A stretch of 64,000 bases of DNA from Hyperoodon ampullatus (GCA_949752795.1 OX457071.1:75171983-75235982); one strand, 5' to 3'. Positions 11,963 through 24,372 are shown, counted from the first letter of the stretch. The notes: generated from the letters alone by a model not told the origin. A program made the numbers and translations.

Positions 11963-13167
11963 AACCTGCTTAAGTGTTCATCAGAAACCAGCAGAAAACA
12001 AGTAGAAGTAAAATCCGTAAACGCGACCCTATGAATCCAGAGGGAGCGGCCCTTTCTCTTTCCTCCCCTGTCCTCCCACCCCCTTCCACCTCCCTCTCTC
12101 GCGGGTACGTACCCCAAACCACGCTTGGTGGCTGTGTCAGTCCTTAGCATGACCGCCTCCCTGGCTGAGCAAACCCAGGCTCCCAGCCGGGGAGGTGGGA
12201 GGGGAGAGGAAGCCAGACTGGCAGTGTCGCCCAGAGGAGGGGCCGGGATAGCCAATCCCCAGGTGAGGCGGAGGACCCTGCAGCCGGGGCACGTGTCCTG
12301 GTGTGGCGCCCTGACATGGGGCCCGCTCTGTGACAGCCTGTTCAGAGGATGTACAGTGCACAAACAAGCCTCTTTAGGCTGGGGGATTCAGCTCCAGTCC
12401 CATCACCCAAACCACGCTTGAGTGTGACTGTTTCATTTCGAGGAAGAGGGCCTGACGTTGCTATGATTTGCCCTGGGCGTAGGGTGGTATTTGTCTCTGG
12501 TACCGTGGTCCACTGACAGCCAGTCCCTCTTTTTCCCTGGGTAATGAAATCTCATTTCCATTCTGGGATTGGCTGACTGAGGGGAGATGGAACCAGCTCC
12601 GGAGGATGAATCGTGATGAGTCTAAGACAATCCTGAGAATCCTGTTCCCCTTTGTTAGTGACTGGGTTTGGGCAGCAGTGGAGTGACGGCGTGCAACCCT
12701 CTTCTGGCCAGTGAGCTGTAAAGTCTCGGAGAATTTGGGGAAATATTTTCCTTTTTGATGAGAACAGATGTACATGAAGTGAATTTACCCTTTCCTTCCA
12801 GCCTTTGTATATTATTGTGGATGATGGGATGTTTGGAACTGTGGCAGCCATCTTGGGACCACAAGGAGAAAAAAAAAAACCAAACAAAACAAGACAATGC
12901 AGAGAGGCTGACCTAGAACCTTGATATCATCAAACCACTGGATCAATGTGGAATTTTCTACCTCTACACTTATTATATATAATAATAGGTCACTATTGCT
13001 TATGTGCTCTTAGTCAGGTATCCTGTTACTTGCTATCAAGAGCTGGTTGACTGATACATCAGGCACCAACATGCCTTGGGACTTTCTTGAAGAGGCCCAC
13101 AGTGGCGATGGAGTCTGGTGAAGCTTGTTGCGTACGTGGCAGAAAGCAAGGATGACAGGAGAAGACG
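11963..13167. other. Non-coding; probable old LTR-class or DNA repeat in the middle
   Basis: The part from about 12440 to 13050 (GGTACCGTGGTCCACTGACA near 12499, GTGGCAGCCATCTTGGGACC near 12841) resembles an old dispersed mammalian repeat that I cannot name. The remainder is GC-rich at 12040-12340 and holds no gene that I recognise. Confidence 0.35.
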
Positions 13168-13181
13168 GAACAGGTTCTTTT

Positions 13182-13476
13182 ATTTTTAAAAATTTTTTTA
13201 TTGAAGTACAGTTGATGTACAATGTTCTTTTAATTTATGCTGTACATCAAAGTGTTCAGTTATACGTATATATACATTCTTTTTAAAAATATTCTTTTCC
13301 CATATGGTTTATCATAGGATATTGAATATAGTTCCCTGTGTTATACAGTAGGACCTTGTTGTTTAGCCATCCTGTATATAATAGTTTACATTTGCTAATC
13401 CCAAACTCCCAATCCTTCCCTCCCTGAAACCCCTCCCCCTTGGCAACCACAAGTCTGTTCTCTGTGTCCATAAATC
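13182..13476 (-). mobile_element. L1 3' end, 5'-truncated
   Basis: The TTTTTTTATTGAAGTACAGT block, followed by TTCCCTGTGTTATACAGTAG and a pyrimidine-rich part, is the reverse complement of an artiodactyl L1 3' UTR. It is flanked by a perfect 14-bp duplication GAACAGGTTCTTTT at 13168-13181 and 13477-13490. Confidence 0.9.
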
Positions 13477-13490
13477 GAACAGGTTCTTTT

Positions 13491-14159
13491 TTTTGATAAC
13501 CCCTAGCTGAGAAACAGCACTAGCTCCCAGAAAATGTCAGGATCCTCTGTTGTCCCCACCCCTTCCCAGATGGTATCTCAGTCAAGGGGACCTACTTGTC
13601 TCTCTTGGGAGAATTTGGAAAGGAAACGAATGAAGAGACCCCAAAGTCAAGGAATACCCTGTATCTTGCTTCTGGGGCACTGGGCTAGGATGAGCTGTGT
13701 CTACATGGAAGAGAACTAGCCTGGAGCCATCTTAAAAGGGCCTTCATCCAAGAAGGTCCCAGGCAGGAACTGGGGCAATGACAGAGGGTCTGTGTATGTG
13801 CGCGGGGGGCGCACTCCTGGAAAGCTGGACCCTGTGGGGCTGGGGCTGTGGCGCGGAAGATGAGGGCCAGTCTGGGGGAATTGCCCACATTAAGGGGCCA
13901 GTGGGTGAAAGGACTCAACAAAGGAGAGTCTCTAAACAATAATTACGTAAAATCCACCCCTACCTGGAAGGAGAGTGAGCTTCGTACACCTGCCAGGTTC
14001 AGAAGACACCAGCATTAGATGCAAGTGCACCTGTCAGGTGAGACGCTTCCTGCCCTTGTTTCCCCTCTGGTCCTCCTCCCAGCCAGACGTCAGGCGTGGG
14101 CGGAAGGAGGGGAGAAGAGCCCTTTCACTCCGGTCCTCAGGCTAGAATAGAACCGGGCT
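13491..14159. other. Non-coding stretch, nothing recognised
   Basis: No domain-bearing frame, no clear repeat and no regulatory cluster were seen. Confidence 0.5.
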
Positions 14160-14700
14160 AGAGAGAAGCATTGGCTTGTTAATAAAAAATTCTTTTAATT
14201 ATTATGGAAATGGCTCTCACATATACACAAAGGTAGAAAGGATAGAGTAATAAACCCCCATTTACTCATCCCCTCATTTCAACGGTTATCAGTATGCTGC
14301 CTTTTATGTTTTACCTCTTCTTCCCCAATGTGGTTTCTCCTGGAGGATTTTAAAGCAAATCCCAGACACGGCATCACAATACTGATAAGCACTTCAGTAT
14401 GTGTCTCTAATACATAAGGACATTAAAAACAAAATCACCACAATATGTTATTATCACACCCAACCACACGTAGCAGTATTCCCATAATATCTAATATTTG
14501 AGAGGCGGCACATGTTAGATTTTCCCCTTGACTCAAAAATGGATGCTTCGGTTCATTTATTCAAATCAGGAGCTAAACGGGACTCTCTGTTGCCTTGCAT
14601 TCATGGGAGAGGCATCTTAGGTCCTCACGTCCCTCCTGATGGTTTTTCACAGCCACTGACGATCGTTCCCAAGCTCCACCGTTTCTCTGCAAGATTGTGA
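14160..14700 (-). repeat. Old L1M-type 3' UTR remnant
   Basis: Blocks such as GATTTTAAAGCAAATCCCAG and the CTTCAGTATGTGTCTCTAAT run at 14391-14410 match the known drift of ancient L1M 3' ends, in reverse orientation. Diverged and non-coding. Confidence 0.6.
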
Positions 14701-15365
14701 CTTTCTAAGAATATAATTACTTGCATATTAATTAGCTGGGTTCTTCTATTAAGAATTTTCCCCCCCGACTGCTGGGTTTCTGTGAAGTACAGTCTGTATA
14801 GGAAAGGAGTCTTCTCTACATTCCGTCTTCAGAGTAACACGTAGGTGTCCTGGCTGCCTCCAAAGATAACCAATAGGTTTGGGGTTTTTGTTCTTTGTAT
14901 GTTTAATTTTGTTTGTTTTCATATTATTATGAACCCATGAGTTGGTATATATTTGGTTGTCATCATCCTTCGTTTTGGCGCTCAAATTTTCCAAGTTTTG
15001 GTGAACTGATGAGCCTTCAGATTGGGTCTTGTGTCGTTTTAAAAATACTCTGGGCTCTTAGATGGTTTCCTAGGTTCAGGCTCAAGATGTCAGTTTCATC
15101 TTGTACATTTCCTGCCCCAAATCTGACCAAAGTAATTTCTTCAAGGAACCCTGGTTCCTTTGAGTGGAAAGTGATACTTAGAAACCAAATCCAGATGGAG
15201 AAGCATTTTACTTTAAACGAATTTGGAGCCTCAGATAGCACATGGAAGTGGACATTTTTAATTACAGAGAAGTAAGACCGTGCTAAAATTGATGGGAAGA
15301 CTTCTGTTTTCCAAGGCTGATGAGAGTCGCAGGAACTGCTCTAACTCATGCGAAGCTCTGCGCAA
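14701..15365. other. Non-coding stretch, nothing recognised
   Basis: A plus-strand frame at 14913-15275 is open for 120 codons in A/T-rich DNA, but it has no recognisable domain and no conserved-looking composition. No gene is called. Confidence 0.45.
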
Positions 15366-15369
15366 TTGA

Positions 15370-15520
15370 ATGAACATTTCTAGCCTCAGGTTTTCTCATT
15401 TGTAAAATGGGAATAGCCGGTACCTACCAGTGGGCTCTGAGGAGGATGAAGTAAGAGTCCGCGTATCATTCTTATGCTAATGATGCTCCCCATGTGGTGG
15501 ACGCCGTGATAATTATTGTT
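15370..15520 (+). repeat. MIR SINE remnant
   Basis: TCAGGTTTTCTCATTTGTAA followed by an AATGGGAATA-type block is the MIR core signature (the 'tcctcatctgtaaaatgggg' region). Old and diverged. Confidence 0.7.
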
Positions 15521-16752
15521 GTCTCTGAAACACAGAGGAGAGACTCGCCCTTCTTGGAGACAGGAAAGTCACCCAGAGGATGGAGGGTTCAGCTGGGCAG
15601 GCAGGAGCCTTCTCACGGTTGACCAGAGGCTGACTGTGTGCCCTGTGGATGCACAGACACCAGCTCTGCAGCAGGATGGAAGGTGCCCATGAGACAGCAC
15701 GTTGGGCATTCTGATCTACGGGCTGTTACTAATAGGAACTGCACTAGTCACACACAAACCCGGCATCTGAGATGCAACAGTCACCCTGAGAACTGGAATA
15801 ATGGACAAACAACGACGTGGAGCAGTGGACAAAAAGGAAGAAACCCTGCATCTGGCTGTTTAGAGAGCTGATTGATTTTACCCACTGCTTCATGTCGAGC
15901 TGCTTGCTGAGCATGTGGCTCCGATGCCCTGCAGCCCTGCTGGGACACACGGCTTCAGGCAGCAGATGAGCCCCGGTCCCCACCTTTACCAAGCAGGCCC
16001 ACCAGGTACGCTGTGGAGTTACGAGTGCCAGGGAGACAGCATCAAAAGAGCAAGGCCGCGAGGAAGGGCATTTGGCCATGAGAAACAGATGTTTTTGGTT
16101 GGTGTCTCCTGAGATTTGGGCTGGTTTGTTACTCCGCACTATGGCAGCAAAAGCTCACTCGTGTGGCGTTGTTGCAGAAAGGTGCCTGCGACTTAGTGGT
16201 GAAGAAACACGTTTATGTGCCAACTCCACGGGCCTAAGGGATGCCCAGAGAGAGAGCCAGTAAAAGAGGAGTTCTGAGTGTGTCTGTAGGGTGTTTCCAG
16301 AAGAGATTAGCATTTGAATTGGTGGAGTCAAGCCCCACCAGTGTGGTGGGTGACATCCAACCCGTGGGAAGCCTGAATAGAGCAGCAGGGGAAAGGAGGG
16401 GGGTCTGCCCTTGCTGCTGGAGCTGACCCTGCCCTCGGCTCGAGTGCTCCCGGCCCTCAGACTGGCACTCACACCGTTGGCCTCCCCCTCCCCTGCTTGG
16501 GCCTTTGACTCAGACTAAACTACATCACCTGCTTTCCTGGGCCTCCAGCTTGGAGACGGCAGATCCTGAGAAATTCTCAGCCCCCATAACCGTGGGAGCC
16601 AATTCCTGTAATAAATCTCCTCTTATCTATATCTAGTTTTATATCTATATCTATTGACATATCATTGATCTCTCAGTTGTGTTTCTCTAATGCATTATTT
16701 TGGGAAAAAAAAAAAAAAAAAGAGCACGGATGCCAAAGAAGCTGTGCTTTCT
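15521..16752. repeat. Old dispersed repeat remnants (probably LTR class) with no gene
   Basis: The segment near 16553-16625 (AAATTCTCAGCCCCCATAAC, then GAGCCAATTCCTGTAATAAA) matches the 3' part of an old mammalian LTR-class repeat, which would place its AATAAA poly(A) motif near 16610. The rest, 15640-16540, is diverged and could belong to the same element. No coding potential. Confidence 0.35.
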
Positions 16753-16765
16753 CTACTCACATAAA

Positions 16766-16932
16766 TTTTTTTTCTGCGGCATGTGGGCTTCTCTCTAGTT
16801 GTGGCGCCCGGGCTCCAGGGCGCACGACCTCGGTAGTTGTGCCGCGCAGGCTTAGTTGCCCGACCAGGGATCGTACCTGCGTCCCCTGCAATGGAAGGCG
16901 GATTCTTTACCACTGGACCACCAGGGAAGTCC
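16766..16932 (-). mobile_element. CHR-type SINE, internally shortened
   Basis: In the minus sense the head ends at 16932 (GGGACTTCCCTGG when reversed) and the T-run at 16766-16773 is its tail. Duplications CTACTCACATAA (16753-16764) and CTACCCACATAA (16933-16944) flank it with one mismatch. It is shorter than the other long-form copies. Confidence 0.9.
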
Positions 16933-16944
16933 CTACCCACATAA

Positions 16945-17559
16945 TTTTTATCCTTTGACATTCATGTCAGAAATCATTTCTCTTTAAAAAAAACAAACAA
17001 ACAAAACAACGCGAAGAATGGTATAGATGATCTTATTTGCAAAGCAGAAACAGAGACACCCCAGCACAGACCCTCCCCGTCTTGCCCCAGGCAGGCAGGG
17101 CATCGGCTGTTTCTCCACATCTGAGGCTGTTTCCCGCCAGACAGAAGCTTCCAAACGCCACAGCCAAGGGAAGTACTTTGTAAAAGGCCTTCCAGGGAGG
17201 AAGGGAAAGCCGGCAGGCACTCTGGCTCTGGGAGTGGAGGGGTGTCCTTCCTTCAGGATGGAGAGCACGACATAGATGGGGTCTGCGTCCTCCTGATTCT
17301 CCTCAGCTGCCCTCTCCATGGAGACACGAGGACCAGTTGATGGTGGTGGCTGGGGGAAAGGTGGTTTGTGTCCCAGCAAATCTGGGAGTGGAAGCAGTTC
17401 AGCTGGGGGAGATTATACTTGGAACCCTGAGCATAAGTGTTACAATGTTACAATGTTATGTTTTCCAGTGACTTAATGTTTAGGATGTTATTTTATTTGG
17501 AAAGGTTATAATTTTCATTTCATATTATTAACTTTCATATAGTCAAATCTTTTAATCAT
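16945..17559. other. Non-coding stretch, nothing recognised
   Basis: Two overlapping open frames on opposite strands (about 16984-17379) are not supported by any domain. The 17400-17560 part is A/T-rich. Confidence 0.45.
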
Positions 17560-19570
17560 GTCCTTTCCTCACTATATATATTTTTTTAATAGACTGTTTT
17601 TTTATGAGAAGTTTTAGGTTGACAGCAGAATTGAGTGGGAAGTGCAGAGATTTCCCGTATACCTCCTGCCCCAACATATGCACAGCCTCCCCAGTATCAA
17701 AACCCTGCACCAGAGTGGTATATGTCTTACAGTCGATGAACCTGCATCGACCCAGTGTCATCCAAAGACCAGAGTTTACACTAGGATTCACTCCTGGCAT
17801 TGTAAATTCTACGGATTTGGACAAATGCATAATGTGTAATCACATATATCCACCATTACAGTGCCATACAGAGTAGTTTCACTGCTTTAAAAAATCCTTC
17901 CTTCCCATTCACCCCCTGGAAACCACTGATCTGTTTATGGTCTCCATGGTTTTGCCTTTTCCAGAATGTCATAGAGTTGGAACCATACAGTAGGTAGGCT
18001 TTTCACATTGGCTTCTTTCACTTAGTTGTATTCATTTAAGGTTCCTCCTGGTCTTTTCATGGGTGACAGCTCATTTCTTGTTATTGCTGAATAATATTCC
18101 ACCGTCTGGATGGACCACAGTTTATTTATCCATTCACCTGTTGAAGGACATCTCGGTTGCTTCCAAGTTTTGGCAATTATGAATAAAGCTGCTATAAACA
18201 TATGTGGATAGGTTTTTGTGTGGATAAAAATTTTCAGTTCATTTGGGTCAATGTCAAGGAGCGTGATTGCTGGATTGCATGGTAAGAATATGTTCAGTTT
18301 TGTGGGAAACTTCCAAACCGTCTTCCAAAGTGGTTGCACCATTGTGCATTCCCACCAGCAGTGAATGTGAGTTCCTGTTTCTCCACATCCTCACCAGCAT
18401 TTGGCATTGCCTCTGTTGGGTTATGGCCATTCTAAAGGTATGTAATTCCCTCATGACATGACGTGGAGCATCTTTTCCTATGCTTATTTGCCATCAGTAC
18501 ATCTTTTTTGGTGAGGTATCTTTTCGGATCTTTTGCCCATGTATTAATCCAGTTGTTCATTTCCTTGTTGTCAAGTTTAAAGAGTTCTTTGTACATCCTG
18601 TATAGCGGTTGTTAATCAGATGTCTTTTGCAAATACTTTTTTCTCAGTCTGTGCCTTGTCTTCTCGTTCTCTTGATGTTGTCTTTTGCAGAGTACAAGTT
18701 TTTAATTTCAGTAAAGTCCAGATTATTAATAATTTTTTTCATGGATGGCTACTTTTTTTTTTTTTTTTTTTTTTTTGCGGTACGCGGGCCTCTCACTGTT
18801 GTGGCCTCTTCCGTTGTGGAGCACAGGCTCCAGACGCGCAGGCTCAGCAGCCATGGCTCATGGGCCTAGCTGCTCCGTGGCATGTGGGATCTTCCCGGAC
18901 CAGGGCACGAACCCATGTCCCCTGCATCGGCAGGCGGACTCTCAACCACTGCGCCACCAGGGAAGCCCATGGATTGCTACTTTGGTGTTCTTTAAAAAGT
19001 CATTGCCATACCCAAGGTCACCTAAACGGTCTCCTATGTTGTCTTCTAGGAGTTTTATCGTTTTGCATTGTACATTTAGGTCTACAGTCCATTTTGAGTT
19101 ATTTTGTGGGAAGGGTGTAAGGTATGCGTCTAGATTCATTGTTTTTGGTTGTTCTGGCATTGTTTGTTGAAAAATGATCTTTGCTTCATTGTATTGCTCT
19201 TGTGCCTTTGTTAAAGATCAGTTGACTATATTCATGGGGTTATATTTCTAGATTTTGTATTCTCTTCTATTGATCTGTTTGTCTTTTTTCCCCTCAAATA
19301 CCATATTGTCTCGATTACTGTAGCTTTACAGTAAGTCTCAAATTTGGGGAGTGTCAGTCCTCTGACTTGGTTCTTGTCGTTTAATATTGTGTTGGCTGTT
19401 CTGGGTCTTTTAATTCTATAAACATTAGAATCAGTTTGTTAATATCCACAAAATGAATTGCTAGGATCTTGATTCAGGTTGCACTGAATCTGCAGATGAA
19501 GTTGGGAAGAGCTGGCCTGATGACAGTACTGTATCTTCCTACCTATGAACATATCCTAGATTTTACCAGG
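17560..19570 (-). mobile_element. Older 5'-truncated L1 (ORF2 3' half plus 3' UTR), split by a SINE
   Basis: Reverse translation of 18460-18022 gives the ORF2 C-terminal region: the LVQPLWK-type block, MFIAALFIIAKTWKQPRCPS and the EYYSAI motif are readable with few breaks. From 18022 down to 17560 is 3' UTR. From 18460 to about 19570 the RT-side sequence continues, with many stops and frameshifts. The copy ends about 19570, so it is 5'-truncated. A younger SINE at 18754-18967 interrupts it, which gives relative ages. Confidence 0.88.
18754..18967 (-). mobile_element. CHR-type SINE, short form, inside an L1
   Basis: The T-run (reverse poly(A)) is followed by the short-form body, and the reversed head ends at 18967. 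The duplication CATGGATGGCTACT (18740-18753) / CATGGATTGCTACT (18968-18981) has one mismatch. Insertion into the L1 post-dates that L1. Confidence 0.95.
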
Positions 19571-21027
19571 AGAGTCTCCCTTCTGCAGGACTAATGTAGC
19601 GCCCGCCATTCGATTTTTACTGAGTCAGAGAGCCCTCCAGGGCAAGCAGTAGTACTGATGCCGCATTCCTTCTAAAAGATGACAGGAAATTAATTCCATG
19701 CTTGTTTTCACAGCGGTTCCCATTTTAACCTCAAAATAAAAATAGAAGTAAAAGATGTTAGTCTAGTGACATGGTTAAACCGAGCTACTATAAATCTTTA
19801 ATCAGCTTAAGTATTAATATGATTGGGGCATCTGTTACCTCCCAGAGGACCCTGTTATATGTGTCCACTGCCCAACAATAAGAACTAGTTCTTGGCTCAG
19901 CAAATGCCTTGACCACAGGGAAGTACCCTGTCTCTCTCTGAAATCAGACCCAGTTCATCACCCCAATTCAGCTGCATTCTCCTCTTCGCTCCCTAGGATC
20001 TCCTCTGTTGAGGGTTTTCCAGCCTTGTGTGGAACGCCCGCATCTGGACTGTTGTGGCTACCGGAGTCCGCAGCACAGAATGCACCACTGTTTCGTGCTC
20101 AGCTGACACCGGTCCCTCCTTTTGGCAGCCCCGCCCAGACCCTGCTGCACATCTGTGGTTGACAATGAGTCTGATTTCACATTTGGGCCCTGCCGGGCAT
20201 TGTCATGGGAACTGAGCACATGCCCAGAGGTTATAAACAAGGGGCTCTTCAGCAACAAATACTAACATGAAAAGAAAAGAAAAGCTATTTGTCTTTCCCT
20301 GTAATTTTTGGTTCCCCAGGATTCCTTCTCAAAGCTTCATGAAAACGCTCTGGCTCTGTCCTCCACACTGGTTTCCACCTAAATGGAAGCTCAAAGGCTT
20401 CTCTGGAGACAGATGGCAGGGCGGCACCTGTCCTGGGGTCAGTGTGCCCCTCCAGGACGTCTGCCCTCGTGAACTTTGTCCAAATGCCCGCGAGGGACAG
20501 CAAAGCACAGGAGGTAGTCCAGGACTCTTAGAACAGTCCTGCTGGGGTCAACAGCAGGAGAAGAGGGGGTGTCCTGGAGTGGTCAGCCAGAGCAGTGGTC
20601 CCTGCTGCCCGCTGTGGAAAGGGTCCAGTGTCGTTGGGGGGAGTCATGGGATGGTGGGGGGAGTGAGGGAGGGGGTACCCGTCCCTTCCAGGGCGCTCCC
20701 ACCTGCAGGCAGCCCCGCCCTCACTCCCATCTCCTCTCTCCATCCTCGGGGCTTTGGAAGGTCCTCCTCTGGGCCTGTCTTCCCCCGAGTTGGCCCCTAT
20801 TCACCTTGGGTCCTTAGGGACTCACAGTACTAAGATGTGAGTCTTGAGCACACTGCTTACCTAGGGGACCCCTCGGCCTCTGTGGGCATGGGGCATACAC
20901 AGAAGGCTGCCCAGGAGCTGGTGTTTGTTCAGAGTGTCCACACACAGGGGTGCATGTATTTTCTTTTCAACATACACAGTGATGCTGCTTGCTTTTCTAC
21001 CCATGGAATGACCAACTCACCTTGGTC
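19571..21027. other. Non-coding stretch, nothing recognised
   Basis: Unique-looking sequence. Open frames at 20267-20833 (plus) have no domain and overlap open frames on the other strand. A/T-rich at 19690-19860 and GC-rich at 20400-20800. Confidence 0.45.
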
Positions 21028-21040
21028 TGGCAGGGATTTT

Positions 21041-21316
21041 TATTTTTTTGGCTGCGTTGGGTCTTCGTTGCTGCGCACAGGCTTTCTCTAGTTGCGGCAA
21101 GTGGGGGCTACTCTTCGTTGCGGTGCGCGGGCTTCTCAGTGCGGTGGCTTCTCTTGTTGCGGAGCACGGGCTCCAGGCATATGGGCTTCAGTAGTTGTGG
21201 CTCGCGGGCTCTAGAGCGCAGCCTCAGTAGTTGTGGTGCATGGGCTTCGTTGCTCCGCGGCATGTGGGATCTCCCTGGACCAGGGGTCAAACCCGTGTCC
21301 CCTGCATTGGCAGGTG

Positions 21317-21349
<33 letters not shown>

Positions 21350-21579
21350 AGTACGCGGGCCTCTCACTGTTGTGGCCTCTCCCGTTGCGGAGCACAGGCT
21401 CCGGACGCGCAGGCTCAGCGGCCATGGCTCATGGGCCCAGCCGCTCCGCGGCATGTGGGATCTTCCCGGACCGGGGCACGAACCCGTGTCCCCTGCATCG
21501 GCAGGCGGACTCTCAACCACTGCGCCACCAGGGAAGCCCGGCAGGTGGGTTTTTAACCACTGCGCCACCAGGGAAGCCC
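21041..21579 (-). mobile_element. CHR-type SINE, long form (host of a nested SINE)
   Basis: In reverse it has the head at its right end (21555-21579), a long-form body with TAGTTGTGGCTCGCGGGCTC-type blocks, and the tail at 21041. The duplication TGGCAGGGATTTT is at 21028-21040 and 21580-21592 (perfect). A short-form SINE lies inside it. Confidence 0.95.
21324..21539 (-). mobile_element. CHR-type SINE, short form, nested in the previous SINE
   Basis: Inserted in the head of the long-form SINE in the same orientation, with a perfect 15-bp duplication GGCAGGTGGGTTTTT at 21309-21323 and 21540-21554. The insertion point is the same position of the host SINE as in the nest at 11.4 kb. Confidence 0.95.
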
Positions 21580-21592
21580 TGGCAGGGATTTT

Positions 21593-23277
21593 AAAATATA
21601 AAGACACGTCTCAGGAGACCCCTCAGTCCCAGGCAGACCAGGATGGTTGGGCTCTGTGTCTCTAAAGGAAATCTGGAAGATTTGCATATGATTTCTGAAG
21701 GTAGGGTCTGTGTTTTTCTGACCTTTGTGTCCCCGAGTGGACTGCCAGCCTCACACGTAGCAAAGAGTGCTCAACCGTGATGTGAGAGCTTTTTCTTCCT
21801 GGTGGTGTGGACCAGGGACGCTGAGCGCTCACGCTGTCTCAGCCGTCGCTCTACATGTGGAGAACGCACAGGTAGCACCTGGCTGTTGTGGAGCTAAGTC
21901 GGGGGACAGAGATCTTCCTACAGAAAAGAACCCAAGCGATGCCCGGCGCCCTGGGACTGCCTGGGCCAGATCCTCCCTCCGCTTGCCAGCTGGGCACTGG
22001 CTAAGGGCAGAGCTGGTCTGGCCCCGATTCCCTCATTTCCAACAGTGGGGGTCCCTGCCTCTTGTGATCGGGAGAATTAAGTAATAATATATACAAAGCC
22101 CTCTGCCTGGTGCCTGACGCATAGGGTAGGCACTCGGCCAACGTTACCTCTTACTGTTGTCATTATTCTTATTATTATTAACCACCTGGGCTCTTTGTAA
22201 ATGGTTCCTGTATTTTCTAATAATGTTTAGGAATTAAATTACACGTGTGGAAAACAAAGCCCTCTAAAGAGAGAAACAGATGATGCCTGGAACTAGCCTA
22301 CTGTTTGGATTCATATTTAAAAGACAGAAAATGAATCGATCAACTCCAAAGGGGAGAGAATGATTTCATCTCAGTTATTTGAAGAGAAGGTGGAAATATC
22401 TCATAAAGGACGATCATGATTGGCAGGAAGATAGATGGATGAAACCGAGGATCTCTGGATTTCATAGGCTTTCCCAACGTTATTAAGATGTATGTGTCTC
22501 AGGGAAATAATTTGATACAGTTTAAAGGTTAATGAGTGAATTTTCCTCCTTTATAGAATTGTGAGGACAAAGGACAAAAAGGGCTTGGTCTCTCTTCCAC
22601 TAACCTCAGCCCGTTTCAGGAGACATCTGTGTATAGTGACATTTATGGTTCATAAATGTTCCTTAAACAAGAAAACCTTGAGGATCACAAGGGTCTTTCA
22701 GGACTAAGGGACTATTTCAGCACAACTGGTTTGCAGTTGTCAGTAAATGTAAAATGAGAACATGATTGACTTATTTTAAAGGCACTATGGTTTCACCTCA
22801 TCTCAAACATTGAAGGCTAAGGAAAATCAGTTCCTTTCATAAAGTTTTAAAAAAAATCATACAAAGATGTTGCCTCGCTCATATATCAAAAAAAAAAAAA
22901 GGACACATATGCCACAAAGTCACAATCATCTATTTACTCTGGGACTAGACACAGGACTGGACCAAGAACAGATTAAAATGGCTTGACTTCATTAGCTTAA
23001 TTAGGGAGTTCCAAATTAGATTTTTGCAGCTAAATTCTTCAGCCGGGCAGGGTGAGCAGCTGTTGCCAGGCGCCGCCTCAAAGGGAGAGCTCACCCGGCC
23101 GTCTGGCCAGCCCCTGGCCCTCCCCAAGCTCATCTCAGAGGACCACTGTGCGGGCAGCCCAGGGTGCCACACCCCATGGTCCTGGCTCACTTTGACCCAA
23201 AGAGCCACTGCCAACACTGTTTGCAGGAGAGACCCCGATGACCTTTTCTGTTATTCCTGGTACCTTGAGCTGTGCAG
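21593..23277. other. Non-coding stretch, AT-rich in the middle
   Basis: Apart from a MIR remnant (22075-22195) no repeat or gene is recognised. The A/T-rich part 22200-23000 contains long stretches without known repeats and could hold conserved non-coding DNA, but that cannot be judged without an alignment. Confidence 0.4.
22075..22195 (+). repeat. MIR remnant (3' part)
   Basis: GCCTGGTGCCTGACGCATAG then GTAGGCACTCGG matches the MIR 'gtgcctggcacatagtaggcgctcaa' stretch, followed by a TTATTATTATT tail. Confidence 0.7.
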
Positions 23278-23428
23278 CAGGGGCTGGCTCCAGAATCTGC
23301 AGGGCCCGGCACAAAATACAAATGCAGGGCTCCCTGTTCAAAATATATTAGCAATTTCAAGATGTGACAGTGGGCCATTAGCCCAGCGGGGGCCCTGTGA
23401 CACTGGCCGTGCCATGAAGCCGGCCCTG
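23278..23428. mobile_element. hAT-type non-autonomous DNA transposon remnant
   Basis: The ends are inverted: CAGGGGCTGGCT at 23278-23289 against AGCCGGCCCTG ending at 23428. The inside (AATCTGCAGGGCCCGGCACA, ATTTCAAGATGTGACAGTG) matches my memory of a mammalian hAT-Charlie-like MER element. The flanking octamers CTGTGCAG and CTTTGTGG agree at 5 of 8 positions, consistent with a decayed 8-bp duplication. Confidence 0.6.
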
Positions 23429-23639
23429 CTTTGTGGTCTGAACCAGGCACATACTTACCATCTGAGCTGTGATTGCTTCTCTCTCTCTCCTCCCAGGTCC
23501 TACCTCACCCTTCTACTCAGGAAGGATGCTGAGGTCTATAGTAAGTGTGTTTTGTACATAATGCATGCATGATTGGATTATTTACTGGGTGAGCACCTTT
23601 ATTTTGATCTTGATAACACATAAACATGGCAAGATTTTG

Positions 23640-23878
23640 GGGAGGGATAAACTAGGAGTTTGGGATTAATATATACACACTATCATGTATAAAGTAGATA
23701 ACCAACAAGGACCTACTGTACAGCACAGGGAACTCTACTCAGTATTCTGTAATAACCTATATGGGAAAAGAATCTCAAAAAGAAGAGATATGTGTATATG
23801 TATAACTGAATCACTTTGCTATACACCTGAAACAAACACAACACTGTAAATCAATCCAATATAAAATTTTTTTAAAAA
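23640..23878 (+). mobile_element. L1 3' end, 5'-truncated
   Basis: GACCTACTGTACAGCACAGG, followed by TGTATAACTGAATCACTTTG and an A/T-rich end, is the plus-sense 3' UTR of cetartiodactyl L1. The duplication is short and not certain (AGCAAGA-like). Confidence 0.85.
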
Positions 23879-24372
23879 GCAAGATATCATCCCTAGAAGT
23901 AGTATTCATGAACGGCAATGCACCATCACCAACCAAAAATACCAACAGATACACTAACCTAGGGTTTGAGTAGCACTGAATGACTTTGAGATAGCCAGGA
24001 AGACATAAATATATAGACTTCTGGAGGCCTAAACATGCAGAACTATTGTATGATTTGAAAAATGAAGATCAGCAAGGTCATGGAACCAAATTCTGTGACG
24101 CAAATTTTGTCAAAGATCTTTCTCAGCAGCAGTACTTTCTATTATTTGGGAATCATAGTGTCCAACGAAGTAGAGACAGAAAACCCAGCCAAGCAAACCA
24201 GAAGGAACACTGTAAGCCAGCTGTGTGGCAGGGCGACATCAAGTTAAAGGTCTACAGAGCAAAGATACCAACCCAACTCTCTGGATAGCTTCTATGCTGA
24301 CCCTCTCTCCTTCCAGCTCCTTAGCTGTGGGTTTTTTCCGTCCCTCCTCTCTGACTAAAGAGAGCACCCAGG

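Noticed and set aside
20267..20833. 188-codon plus frame
   Set aside because: No recognisable family, Pro/Gly/Ser-rich second half, overlapping antisense frames.
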